A DNA stretch of 64,000 nt from OMPR01 sp965183835 (GTDB taxonomy: Bacteria; Pseudomonadota; Alphaproteobacteria; Rhodobacterales; Rhodobacteraceae): NCBI GenBank assembly GCA_965183835.1, contig CBCYME010000024.1, forward strand, positions 62,001 to 126,000, read 5' to 3'. The notes below the pieces were generated by a model. The model did not search any database and was not told where the DNA came from. It worked only from the letters and a program-made list of their open reading frames with translations. Below are positions 15,494 through 23,931 of the stretch, piece by piece (positions within the stretch are counted from its first letter, which is position 1; each line of letters starts with the position of its first letter). The translations under genes and the position numbers were made by a program.

Positions 15494-17788
15494 ATGCGCG
15501 TTGCATGTTTGGGTGGAGGGCCTGCCGGGCTCTATTTTGCAATCTCGATGAAACTGCGTGATCCCTCGCATGAGGTCACGGTGATCGAGCGCAACAAGGG
15601 CGATGACACATTCGGCTGGGGCGTGGTGCTGAGCGATGACGCCTTGGGCAACCTGTCGGTCAATGACCCAAAGAGCGCCGAGATGATCCGCGAAAACTTT
15701 GCCTATTGGGATGACATTGCGGTTGTCCATGATGGCGTGCGCACCGTGTCGGGCGGCCATGGGTTTGCCGGAATCGGGCGCAAAAAGATGCTGCTGATCT
15801 TGCAAGAGCGGGCACGCGAGCTGGGTGTCGATCTGCAATACGAGACCGAAGCCCGCCCTGTCGCCGAGTATCAGGCCGAATACGATCTGGTGGTGGCCTG
15901 TGATGGGTTGAATTCACGGGTCCGCACCGACCTGGCGGAGCACTTCAAACCGGACGTGGACACGCGCGAGTGCAAGTTCATCTGGCTTGGCACCAAGCAG
16001 AAATTCGACGATGCGTTTACCTTTATCTTTGAAAAGACCGAGCACGGTTGGGTCTGGGTGCACGCCTATCAATTCGATGACGAAACCGCGACGGTGATCG
16101 TGGAATGCAGCCAAGAGACGTGGGATGCGTTCGGCTTTGAGCACATGTCCAAAGAAGAGAACGTCGCCACCTGCGAGCGCATCTTTGCGGATCATCTGGA
16201 TGGTCATGCGCTGATTTCCAACGCGACGCATTTGCGCGGCTCTGCGGTCTGGATCAACTTCCCCCGTGTGCTGTGTGAGAAATGGCACCACGAGAATGTG
16301 GTTCTGATGGGCGATGCGGCGGCGACGGCGCATTTCTCGATCGGGTCCGGGTCGCGGTTGGCGTTTGACAGTGCGATTTCGCTGGCCACATTCCTGCATT
16401 CGGAGCCCGATTTGGAGCAGGCTTTTGTTCGCTATCAAGACGAACGCCGCTTGGACGTGCTGCGTCTGCAATCCGCGGCGCGTAATTCGCTGGAATGGTT
16501 TGAGCAGGTCGAACGCTATCTGGATATGGATCCGGTGCAGTTCAACTATTCCTTGTTGACCCGATCCCAGCGCATTAGCCACGAGAACCTGCGCCTGCGG
16601 GATGCAGAATGGCTTAAGTCAGCCGAAGGTTGGTTTCAGACCCGGTCGGGTGGCGCGTCAGACCCTGTCCGTGCGCCAATGTTTGCGCCCTATCAATTGC
16701 GCGACATGGCGTTGCAGAACCGGATCGTTGTGTCCCCGATGGCGCAATACAAGGCCGTGGACGGCACACCGACCGATTGGCATCTGGTGCATTACGGCGA
16801 GCGCGCCAAGGGCGGTGCCGGGTTGGTCTATACCGAAATGACCTGTGTTTCCGCCGAGGGGCGGATCACGCCGGGGTGTCCGGGGCTCTATGCGCCGGAA
16901 CACGAGGCAGAGTGGACGCGGTTGACCAGTTTTGTGCATGAACATTCGGATGCAAAGATCTGTTGTCAGATCGGACATTCCGGGCGCAAGGGGTCCACCC
17001 AAGTGGGGTGGGAGATCATGGATGCCCCCCTAAAAGACGGCAATTGGGAACTGATGTCCGCCTCGGCCCTGCCATGGGCGGATGCGAACCAAACCCCAAG
17101 GGAAATGATCCGTTCAGATATGGATGCAGTGCGGGATCAATTTGTGGCCTCGGCCAAGATGGCCGGGCGCGCCGGGTTTGACATGATCGAACTGCACGCG
17201 GCGCACGGTTATCTGGTGTCGTCGTTCATCTCACCAGTCTCGAACGTGCGCGGCGATGAATACGGCGGATCACTGGAAAACCGGATGCGCTATCCGTTGG
17301 AGGTGTTTGCCGCCATGCGCGCAGTCTGGCCTGCGGCCAAGCCGATGTCAGTGCGGATTTCCGCCAACGATTGGATGGGCGATGATAGCGTGACCCCGGA
17401 AGAGGCCGTGCAGATCGCGGCGATGTTCCGCGATGCGGGGGCCGATATCATTGATGTGTCCGCCGGGCAGACCACCACTCAGGGGCAGCCGGTCTATGGC
17501 CGTATGTTCCAGACGCCGTTTTCGGACCGCATCCGCAACGAGGCGGGCATCGCCACCATGGCCGTTGGCAACATCTATGAAGCGGATCACGCCAATTCGA
17601 TCCTAATGGCGGGGCGCGCTGATTTGATCTGTGTCGGGCGCCCGCATCTGGCCGACCCTTATTGGACATTGCACGAAGCCGCGCGCATTGGCGACCGCGC
17701 CGCCGACTGGCCGCTGCCCTATCTGGCGGGGCGCGATCAATCCTGGCGTTTAGCCGATCGCGAAGCTGAGGCGGAGATCCGGGCGTGA
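15494..17788 (+). CDS. 2-Aminobenzoyl-CoA (or salicylyl-CoA) monooxygenase/reductase, bifunctional
   Basis: A 764-residue fusion. Residues 1 to about 385 form an aromatic FAD monooxygenase (start MRVACLGGGPAGLYFAISMK; GDAAATAHFSIGSGSRLAFD). Residues from about 393 form an old-yellow-enzyme domain (QNRIVVSPMAQYKAV, FDMIELHAAHGYLVSSFISP, DEYGGSLENR). This is the architecture of the 2-aminobenzoyl-CoA monooxygenase/reductase, which hydroxylates and then hydrogenates the ring; salicylyl-CoA 5-hydroxylase is the closest alternative. The divergent tryptophan genes favour the anthraniloyl-CoA reading. First gene of the operon, with GAGGGAGA as ribosome-binding site. Confidence 0.9.
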   Translation: MRVACLGGGPAGLYFAISMKLRDPSHEVTVIERNKGDDTFGWGVVLSDDALGNLSVNDPKSAEMIRENFAYWDDIAVVHDGVRTVSGGHGFAGIGRKKMLLILQERARELGVDLQYETEARPVAEYQAEYDLVVACDGLNSRVRTDLAEHFKPDVDTRECKFIWLGTKQKFDDAFTFIFEKTEHGWVWVHAYQFDDETATVIVECSQETWDAFGFEHMSKEENVATCERIFADHLDGHALISNATHLRGSAVWINFPRVLCEKWHHENVVLMGDAAATAHFSIGSGSRLAFDSAISLATFLHSEPDLEQAFVRYQDERRLDVLRLQSAARNSLEWFEQVERYLDMDPVQFNYSLLTRSQRISHENLRLRDAEWLKSAEGWFQTRSGGASDPVRAPMFAPYQLRDMALQNRIVVSPMAQYKAVDGTPTDWHLVHYGERAKGGAGLVYTEMTCVSAEGRITPGCPGLYAPEHEAEWTRLTSFVHEHSDAKICCQIGHSGRKGSTQVGWEIMDAPLKDGNWELMSASALPWADANQTPREMIRSDMDAVRDQFVASAKMAGRAGFDMIELHAAHGYLVSSFISPVSNVRGDEYGGSLENRMRYPLEVFAAMRAVWPAAKPMSVRISANDWMGDDSVTPEEAVQIAAMFRDAGADIIDVSAGQTTTQGQPVYGRMFQTPFSDRIRNEAGIATMAVGNIYEADHANSILMAGRADLICVGRPHLADPYWTLHEAARIGDRAADWPLPYLAGRDQSWRLADREAEAEIRA

Positions 17789-18543
17789 GTGTTGACGGCA
17801 AACATGTGGTGATCACCGGCGGTGGCAGTGGTGTTGGGGCAGAAATGGCCGAGGTCATGGCCCATGCCGGCGCCAAGGTCACCATCATGGGACGCCGCGA
17901 AGTGCCGCTGAAGCAGGTGGCCAAACAGCACAAATTCATCGGTTGGGTCACCTGTGACGTGACCGATGCCGACGCCGTCAAAGACGCCTTTCGCCAAGCT
18001 CGTGGGCTGAATGGTCCCGTCGAAGTGGTGATCGCCAACGCAGGCGCGGCAGAAAGCGTGCCTTTTGCCAAAATGACCGCCGATGATCTGACCGCGATGC
18101 TGTCGGTTAACCTGATGGGCGTAGTGAACACGTGGCAGGCGGCCTTGCCGGATATGAAATCCAACGACTGGGGCCGGATGATCGCCGTGGCTTCGACCGC
18201 CGGACTGAAAGGGTACCCCTATGTGTCTGGCTATGTGGCGGCCAAGCACGGGGTGGTCGGACTGACCCGTGCTTTGGCCTTGGAACTGGGCGCAAGCGGC
18301 ATCACCGTCAACGCGATCTGCCCCGGTTTCATCGAGACCCCCTTGTTGGAACGCTCGATCCAGAACATCGTGGACAAAACCGGCATGAGCCCGGAACAGG
18401 CCGCCAAGTCGCTGTACAAGAACAACCCGCAGAAACGGTTCATCCAAACGGACGAGGTGGCGGGCACGGCGTTGTGGCTCTGTTCTGATGCGGCACGCTC
18501 GGTCAATGGCCACACTCTGACCCTATCCGGAGGCGAAATATGA
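17785..18543 (+). CDS. SDR family oxidoreductase
   Basis: A 252-residue classical short-chain dehydrogenase: cofactor motif GGGSGVGAEMAE, NAG-type segment IANAGAAES, Ser and the YxxxK pair in VSGYVAAKHGVVGLTRALAL. It probably oxidises or reduces a ring hydroxyl or 3-hydroxyacyl-CoA intermediate of the aminobenzoyl-CoA pathway. It starts with GTG and overlaps the monooxygenase stop by 4 bases (GTGA), showing translational coupling. Confidence 0.92.
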   Translation: MSVDGKHVVITGGGSGVGAEMAEVMAHAGAKVTIMGRREVPLKQVAKQHKFIGWVTCDVTDADAVKDAFRQARGLNGPVEVVIANAGAAESVPFAKMTADDLTAMLSVNLMGVVNTWQAALPDMKSNDWGRMIAVASTAGLKGYPYVSGYVAAKHGVVGLTRALALELGASGITVNAICPGFIETPLLERSIQNIVDKTGMSPEQAAKSLYKNNPQKRFIQTDEVAGTALWLCSDAARSVNGHTLTLSGGEI

Positions 18544-19007
18544 CATCCGCTGACCCTACCCCCCTGTCTGAACCGACCAGCAAAACGCGGCTGCGGCTGT
18601 GGCTAAAACTGCTCAAGGCGACCCGGCTGGTCGAAGCTGATCTGCGTGAAAACCTGCGGACCGAATTTGGCACCACCCTGCCCCGGTTCGATGTGATGGC
18701 CGCGCTGAGCCAATATGCTGACGGATTGAAGATGAGTGAACTGTCGGGGCTGCTGCGGGTGTCGAACGGCAATGTGACTGGCATCGTTGAACGGCTAGTC
18801 GAAGACGGTTTTGCCCTGCGCGAAGCCGTGCCGGGGGATCGCCGCGCATCCCGCGTGCGCCTGACCCGCAAAGGCGCCGAGGAGTTTGCACGCCAAGCAT
18901 CGGAACATGAACATTGGGTGGATGAATTGCTGGGTGCGCTGGGGCCGGAGGAGGCCACAGGCATGACAGAACAATTGGATAGAATTCTGAGGGAGGGAGC
19001 GCAATGA
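18540..19007 (+). CDS. MarR family transcriptional regulator
   Basis: A 155-residue winged-helix regulator: RFDVMAALSQYADGLKMSEL, recognition helix LRVSNGNVTGIVERLVEDG and wing REAVPGDRRASRVRLTRKG. It is translated within the operon, overlapping its neighbours by 4 bases on each side. MarR proteins of aromatic CoA pathways often sense the aryl-CoA, so anthraniloyl-CoA is a candidate ligand. The likely binding site is the 16-bp inverted repeat at 15400-15443. Confidence 0.92.
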   Translation: MTSADPTPLSEPTSKTRLRLWLKLLKATRLVEADLRENLRTEFGTTLPRFDVMAALSQYADGLKMSELSGLLRVSNGNVTGIVERLVEDGFALREAVPGDRRASRVRLTRKGAEEFARQASEHEHWVDELLGALGPEEATGMTEQLDRILREGAQ

Positions 19008-19804
19008 GCGCCGAGACAAAGCATTTTTTGTGCAAGATTGAGGATGGCATTGCCACCATCGCGCTGGACCGCCCCGAGCGGAAAAACCCGCTGACATTCG
19101 ATAGCTATGCCGAGCTGCGCGACTGGTTCCGCGATCTGGTGTACAATGACGAGGTGAACGCGGTTGTGTTTGCCTCGAACGGCGGAAACTTTAGTTCTGG
19201 CGGGGATGTGCATGATATCATCGGCCCCCTGACCCGCATGAGCATGAAAGAGCTGCTGGCGTTCACCCGGATGACCGGCGATCTGGTCAAAGCCATCGTG
19301 AATTGTGGTAAGCCCGTGATTGCGGCGATTGACGGGATCTGTGTGGGTGCTGGGGCGATCATCGCGATGGCCGCTGACCTGCGGATCGCAACGCCCGAGG
19401 CCAAGGTCGCATTCCTGTTTACCCGCGTCGGGTTGGCGGGTTGTGATATGGGGGCCTGCGCCATCCTGCCCCGGATCATCGGTCAGGGCCGTGCAGCTGA
19501 ATTGCTGTACACCGGCCGGTCGATGTCGGCGGATGAAGGATCGGCATGGGGCTTTCACAACCGGGTTGTGCCAGCGGATGAGCTGGACGGAGCGGCGCTG
19601 AAACTGGCAGAGCAGATCGCGGCGGGGCCGAACTTTGGCAACATGATGACCAAAACCATGCTGGCGCAGGAATGGTCTATGTCGATCGAACAAGCGATCG
19701 AGGCCGAAGCGCAGGCACAAGCCATCTGTATGCAAACCGCAGATTTCGAGCGGGCCTATAATGCGTTTGTCGCCAAGCAACGCCCAGTGTTCGAAGGGGA
19801 TTGA
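19004..19804 (+). CDS. Enoyl-CoA hydratase/isomerase (crotonase) family protein
   Basis: A 266-residue crotonase-fold protein. The oxyanion-hole segments are NFSSGGDVHDI and DGICVGAGAIIAMAADLR. In the active-site segment TRVGLAGCDMGACAILPRII, a Cys-Asp-Met replaces the more usual Pro-containing turn, so the reaction may differ from plain hydration. In this pathway it could hydrate an unsaturated CoA ester or hydrolytically open a 2-oxocyclohexane-type ring; which one cannot be decided by reading. Confidence 0.88.
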   Translation: MSAETKHFLCKIEDGIATIALDRPERKNPLTFDSYAELRDWFRDLVYNDEVNAVVFASNGGNFSSGGDVHDIIGPLTRMSMKELLAFTRMTGDLVKAIVNCGKPVIAAIDGICVGAGAIIAMAADLRIATPEAKVAFLFTRVGLAGCDMGACAILPRIIGQGRAAELLYTGRSMSADEGSAWGFHNRVVPADELDGAALKLAEQIAAGPNFGNMMTKTMLAQEWSMSIEQAIEAEAQAQAICMQTADFERAYNAFVAKQRPVFEGD

Positions 19805-19808
19805 ACAC

Positions 19809-20957
19809 ATGCCTGATCGGAGCTTTTTACAGTGGCCGTTTTTTGAGGATCATCACCGCGAACTGGCGGCTGCACTGGATACATGGTGCGCGGACAATCT
19901 GAGTGTTGATCACTCAGATATCGACGCCGCCTGTCGCAAGTTGGTGGCGGATCTGGGGGCTGCTGGATGGTTGCAGCCCACTGCGGGGGATACTTTGGAT
20001 GCACGCACCCTGTGCCTGATCCGTGAAACCTTGGCCCGTCATGACGGATTGGCGGATTTCTCATTTGCCATGCAAGGACTTGGGACCGGAGCGATTTCGC
20101 TGTTCGGGACCGAGGAACAAAAAACAGAGTGGCTACCGCTGACCCGCAGTGGTCAGGCGATTTCTGCTTTTGCGCTGACGGAGCCACAGTCGGGATCGGA
20201 TGTTGCGAATTCGACGATGACGGCGACATTGGATGGCGATGACTACATTCTGAACGGTGAGAAAACCTGGATCTCAAACGGTGGAATCGCGGATGTTTAC
20301 ACTCTGTTTGCACGCACGGGCGAAGCGCCGGGTGCTAAGGGGCTGAGCGCCTTTGTGCTGCCTGCTGGGTTGCCGGGATTTGAGGTGGTCGAACGGTTGC
20401 AGGTGATTGCGCCGCATCCCTTGGCAACCCTGCGGTTCACCGATGTACGGGTGCCCAAATCGGCCCTATTGGGGGCTGCTGGGCAAGGGTTCAAGGTGGC
20501 AATGGCGACACTGGACGTGTTCCGCACCACGGTGGCAGCGGCGGCTTTGGGCTTTGCCCGACGCGCACTGGACGAGGCGCTGTTTCGGGTCAATGACCGT
20601 CAGGTGCAGGGCGCGCCCCTGTTTGAGCTGCAAATGGTGCAGGGACACATCGCGGATATGGCGCTGGACGTCGATGCAGCAGCTTTGCTGGTCTATCGCG
20701 CCGCCTGGACCAAAGATTCAGGCGCGGCACGGGTCAGTCGCGAGGCGGCAATGGCCAAGCTGTTTTCCACCGATCAGGCGCAGCACGTCATCGACAAGGC
20801 GGTGCAATTGCATGGCGGGGACGGCGTGAAACACGGTCAGAAGGTAGAGGAGCTGTACCGTGATATCCGCGCCCTGCGCATTTACGAGGGCGCATCGGAT
20901 GTACAGCGCGTGGTGATCGCGCGTCAAACGATGGGAGCGTTTCTGGGAGGGAACTGA
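19809..20957 (+). CDS. Acyl-CoA dehydrogenase
   Basis: A 382-residue FAD enzyme with the usual order: helical N-terminus, FALTEPQSGSDVANSTMTA, LNGEKTWISNGGIADVY, and the C-terminal LRIYEGASDVQRVVIARQ that carries the catalytic Glu of this subfamily. The ATG at 19809 (MPDRSFLQWPFFEDHH) is used rather than an upstream frame extension overlapping the crotonase gene. It likely dehydrogenates a cyclic or ring-opened CoA intermediate. Confidence 0.92.
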   Translation: MPDRSFLQWPFFEDHHRELAAALDTWCADNLSVDHSDIDAACRKLVADLGAAGWLQPTAGDTLDARTLCLIRETLARHDGLADFSFAMQGLGTGAISLFGTEEQKTEWLPLTRSGQAISAFALTEPQSGSDVANSTMTATLDGDDYILNGEKTWISNGGIADVYTLFARTGEAPGAKGLSAFVLPAGLPGFEVVERLQVIAPHPLATLRFTDVRVPKSALLGAAGQGFKVAMATLDVFRTTVAAAALGFARRALDEALFRVNDRQVQGAPLFELQMVQGHIADMALDVDAAALLVYRAAWTKDSGAARVSREAAMAKLFSTDQAQHVIDKAVQLHGGDGVKHGQKVEELYRDIRALRIYEGASDVQRVVIARQTMGAFLGGN

Positions 20958-20959
20958 TC

Positions 20960-22582
20960 ATGCTGGGACCAACAGCGCATACAGATACATTTTCGCGGGA
21001 CAATTTGCCCGCACCCGAGATGTGGCCCGATTTCCTGATGGATGGGTTTGACTACCCCGATCACGTCAATGTCGGGGTTGAACTGACCGATGCCATGGTT
21101 GGCAAAGGCTTTGGCGATCATACCGCGCTGATCGGCAATGGGCGGCGGCGCACCTACAAAGAGCTGTCGGATTGGACCAACCGGCTGGCACATGTGCTGG
21201 TCGAAGATTTGGGTGTGAAGCCGGGCAACCGGGTGCTGATCCGGTCTGCAAACAATCCAGCGATGGTGGCCTGTTGGCTGGCCGCGACCAAGGCAGGCGC
21301 GGTGGTGGTCAACACCATGCCGATGCTGCGTGCCGGCGAGCTGGGTGCGATCATCGACAAGGCCGAGATCACCCATGCGCTGTGTGACACCCGGTTGATG
21401 GAGGATATGGTGAAATGCGCCAAGGAATCCAAGTTCCTGAAATCCGTTGTCGGCTTTGACGGCACATCGAACCACGACGCGGAACTCGATCGCTTGGCGT
21501 TGGAGAAATCCGTGCGCTTTGATGCCGTGGACACAGGACGTGATGATGTGGCCTTGCTCGGGTTCACCTCGGGCACCACGGGCGACCCCAAAGCGACGAT
21601 GCATTTCCACCGCGATCTGCTAATCATTGCGGATGGCTATGCCCAAGAGGTTCTGGGCGTGACCGAAGACGATGTGTTCATCGGTTCGCCCCCGTTGGCG
21701 TTCACCTTTGGACTTGGCGGCTTGGCCGTATTCCCCTTGCGGTTCGGCGCCGCGGCGACCCTGTTGGAACAGGCCAGCCCACCGAACATGGTGGAAATCA
21801 TCCAACAATACAAAGCGACCGTGTGTTTTACTGCGCCCACCGCATACCGTTTCATGCTGCAAGCGATGGAGGACGGGGCCGATCTGTCATCGTTGCGTGC
21901 GGCGGTGTCGGCCGGAGAAACCCTGCCCGCCCCGGTCTATGACGCCTGGATCGAACAGACTGGTAAGCCGATGTTGGATGGTATCGGCGCGACTGAGATG
22001 CTGCATATCTTTATCTCGAACCGGTTTGATGATCACCGCCCCGCCTGTACCGGGAAACCGGTGGCTGGGTATCAGGTGCGTATTCTGGATGACGAAGGGC
22101 GCGAATTGCCCGCAGGTGAGGTTGGCAAGCTGGCGGTGCGCGGTCCCACCGGATGCCGTTATCTGGCGGATGACAGGCAAGGCGTTTACGTCAAAGACGG
22201 CTGGAACGTCACTGGCGATGCCTTTGTGATGGACAAAGACGGGTATCTGCATTTTGCGGCCCGCAACGACGACATGATCGTTTCGTCCGGGTACAACATT
22301 GCTGGCCCCGAGGTCGAAGCGGCCCTGCTGGCCCATCCCGCAGTGAGTGAATGCGGCGTGATCGGTGCACCTGATGAGGCGCGTGGTCATATCGTTGAGG
22401 CACACGTCGTGCTCATCGAAAGCGAAACGCCTAGCGATCTGATGGTCAAGACGTTGCAAGACCACGTCAAAGCCACCATCGCCCCTTATAAATACCCGCG
22501 CAGCGTCAAGTTCATCGACGCGCTGCCCAAGACACAAACCGGCAAGATCCAGCGCTTTCGCCTGCGCCCTGATCTGCACTGA
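20960..22582 (+). CDS. Benzoate/2-aminobenzoate-type CoA ligase
   Basis: A 540-residue AMP-forming ligase. The P-loop is GFTSGTTGDPKATMHFHRDL, the hinge region is NDDMIVSSGYNIAGPEVEAA, and the catalytic Lys is in PKTQTGKIQRFRLRPDL. The protein resembles the benzoate-CoA ligase branch. In this operon it should activate anthranilate (2-aminobenzoate) with ATP and CoA. It starts 2 bases after the acyl-CoA dehydrogenase stop. Confidence 0.9.
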   Translation: MLGPTAHTDTFSRDNLPAPEMWPDFLMDGFDYPDHVNVGVELTDAMVGKGFGDHTALIGNGRRRTYKELSDWTNRLAHVLVEDLGVKPGNRVLIRSANNPAMVACWLAATKAGAVVVNTMPMLRAGELGAIIDKAEITHALCDTRLMEDMVKCAKESKFLKSVVGFDGTSNHDAELDRLALEKSVRFDAVDTGRDDVALLGFTSGTTGDPKATMHFHRDLLIIADGYAQEVLGVTEDDVFIGSPPLAFTFGLGGLAVFPLRFGAAATLLEQASPPNMVEIIQQYKATVCFTAPTAYRFMLQAMEDGADLSSLRAAVSAGETLPAPVYDAWIEQTGKPMLDGIGATEMLHIFISNRFDDHRPACTGKPVAGYQVRILDDEGRELPAGEVGKLAVRGPTGCRYLADDRQGVYVKDGWNVTGDAFVMDKDGYLHFAARNDDMIVSSGYNIAGPEVEAALLAHPAVSECGVIGAPDEARGHIVEAHVVLIESETPSDLMVKTLQDHVKATIAPYKYPRSVKFIDALPKTQTGKIQRFRLRPDLH

Positions 22583-22594
22583 ACGGAGAGCAGT

Positions 22595-22990
22595 ATGACT
22601 CATCAAATTATTCAACCCAACGGTTGGGCCCCGGCCAAAGGCTATGCCAACGGCGTGTTGACCAAAGACGGGCAGCTATACGTGGGCGGACAGATCGGTT
22701 GGACGGCGGATCAGGTGTTTGAAACCCATGACTTCATCGGACAGATGGAACAGACCCTGCGCAATATCATGGACGTGGTCGAGGCCGCCGGTGGACGGGC
22801 CGAACATATCACCCGGTTGACGTGGTACGTGACGGATAAGAAGGAATATCTGGCCCGTCAGGGGGAAATCGGCGCGGTCTATCGCAAGGTGTTGGGCCGG
22901 CATTTTCCAGCGATGGCGATGGTGGTTGTGGCCGGATTGGTCGAGGACGACGCGTTGCTAGAGATTGAAGCGACAGCTGTCATCAACTGA
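22595..22990 (+). CDS. RidA family protein (enamine/imine deaminase-like)
   Basis: A 131-residue RidA/YjgF-fold protein beginning MTHQIIQPNGWAPAKGYANG, with GQIGWTADQVFETHDFIGQM and the C-terminal AMAMVVVAGLVEDDALLEIE. RidA proteins hydrolyse reactive enamines and imines. The product expected from 2-aminobenzoyl-CoA monooxygenase/reductase is itself an enamine, so this protein is a good candidate for removing the amino group as ammonia. It follows the CoA ligase after a GGAGAG ribosome-binding site. Confidence 0.88.
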   Translation: MTHQIIQPNGWAPAKGYANGVLTKDGQLYVGGQIGWTADQVFETHDFIGQMEQTLRNIMDVVEAAGGRAEHITRLTWYVTDKKEYLARQGEIGAVYRKVLGRHFPAMAMVVVAGLVEDDALLEIEATAVIN

Positions 22991-23020
22991 CTCGACCCAG
23001 TGCGGGTTTTCAGGAACAGT

Positions 23021-23043
23021 CATCCCGAGGAGGAATCGGGATG
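23021..23043 (+). promoter_or_regulatory. Hairpin enclosing ribosome-binding site and start codon of the TauD-type gene
   Basis: CATCCCGA (23021-23028) pairs perfectly with TCGGGATG (23036-23043). The 7-base loop GGAGGAA is the ribosome-binding site, and the final ATG of the stem is the start codon of the dioxygenase gene. In the mRNA the AUG would be base-paired with CAU, which could limit initiation unless the hairpin melts or is bound. Confidence 0.6.
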
Positions 23044-23853
23044 TCTGAAATGACTGTAAAGCAGGTTGCGGGCTATGTGGGGGCCGAGATTTCGGGTCTG
23101 TCGCTAACCGGCTTGAATGACGCCGGGTTTCAGGTGATACGGGATGCCTTGTTTACGCATGGCGTGGTGTTCTTTCGCGATCAAGATATGTCGCCCGAGG
23201 ATCATATCGCGCTGGCGCAGCGCTTTGGCACCATTGATGTGAACCGGTTCTTTACCCCCGTCGCCACCCACCCCAACATTGCGGAGGTACGTACCGAAGC
23301 GGATCAGAAATACGTCATTGGCGGGTCTTGGCATACGGATCATTCCTATGACACCGAACCTGCGATGTGTTCGATCCTTGTTGCGCAGGAATTGCCACCC
23401 TTTGGTGGGGATACGTTATTTGCATCGCAGACAGCCGCCTATGCGCATCTGTCAGATGGGTTAAAGGCCACATTGGCGAACATGAAAGCCTGGCATTCGG
23501 ATGCCTCGTTCAGCGACAGCCCCAAGGATGGGCGTTTGACGGATGAGGGCGTGACGAAGCCGGTGCTGCATCCGGTGGTCATTCACCACCCGCAGACCGG
23601 GGCAAAAGCGCTGTATGTGAACGGGGAATTCACCACCCATTTCGAGGGCTGGACCAAGGCGGAAAGCCAGCCGCTGTTGGATTACCTCTATGACTATTGC
23701 ACCCAACCCGCGTTTGCCTGTCGGTTCCAGTGGAAACCGGGCAGTGTCGCGATCTGGGACAATCGCTTAGTGCAGCATTATGCGGTGGCGGATTATCACG
23801 GTGCGCGGCGGCTGATGCATCGCGTTACAGTCGAGGGACAACCGTTGAACTAA
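23041..23853 (+). CDS. TauD/TfdA family 2-oxoglutarate-dependent dioxygenase
   Basis: A 270-residue enzyme of the Fe(II)/2-oxoglutarate oxygenase superfamily. The iron ligands are His98 and Asp100 in GSWHTDHSYDTEP, and a distal His near residue 260 in RRLMHRVTVEGQ. The family hydroxylates sulfonates, aryloxyalkanoates and many other acids. It is on the same strand as the aminobenzoyl-CoA genes, 50 bases after RidA, so a role in that pathway or in uptake of a related compound is possible but not shown. Confidence 0.9.
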   Translation: MSEMTVKQVAGYVGAEISGLSLTGLNDAGFQVIRDALFTHGVVFFRDQDMSPEDHIALAQRFGTIDVNRFFTPVATHPNIAEVRTEADQKYVIGGSWHTDHSYDTEPAMCSILVAQELPPFGGDTLFASQTAAYAHLSDGLKATLANMKAWHSDASFSDSPKDGRLTDEGVTKPVLHPVVIHHPQTGAKALYVNGEFTTHFEGWTKAESQPLLDYLYDYCTQPAFACRFQWKPGSVAIWDNRLVQHYAVADYHGARRLMHRVTVEGQPLN

Positions 23854-23877
23854 CCCATTCGTGTGCAATCAAATTGA

Positions 23878-23900
23878 CATCCCCCGACATCAGGGGGATG
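23878..23900 (+). terminator. Hairpin between TauD-type and BKACE genes
   Basis: CATCCCCC (23878-23885) and GGGGGATG (23893-23900) form a perfect 8-bp stem with loop GACATCA. It lies 25 bases after the dioxygenase stop and 32 bases before the BKACE start. It is followed by ACTTATTTCTATT, a weak U-rich tract, so it may be a partial terminator or an mRNA-stabilising structure that sets unequal expression. Confidence 0.55.
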
Positions 23901-23931
23901 ACTTATTTCTATTGAAATGAGGAGCCTGCTT

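Noticed and set aside
18503..19810. 435-codon minus-strand frame
   Set aside because: It lies wholly opposite the MarR and crotonase genes, whose motifs and 4-base overlaps are clear; its composition (His/Arg-rich) is that of an antisense shadow in GC-rich DNA.
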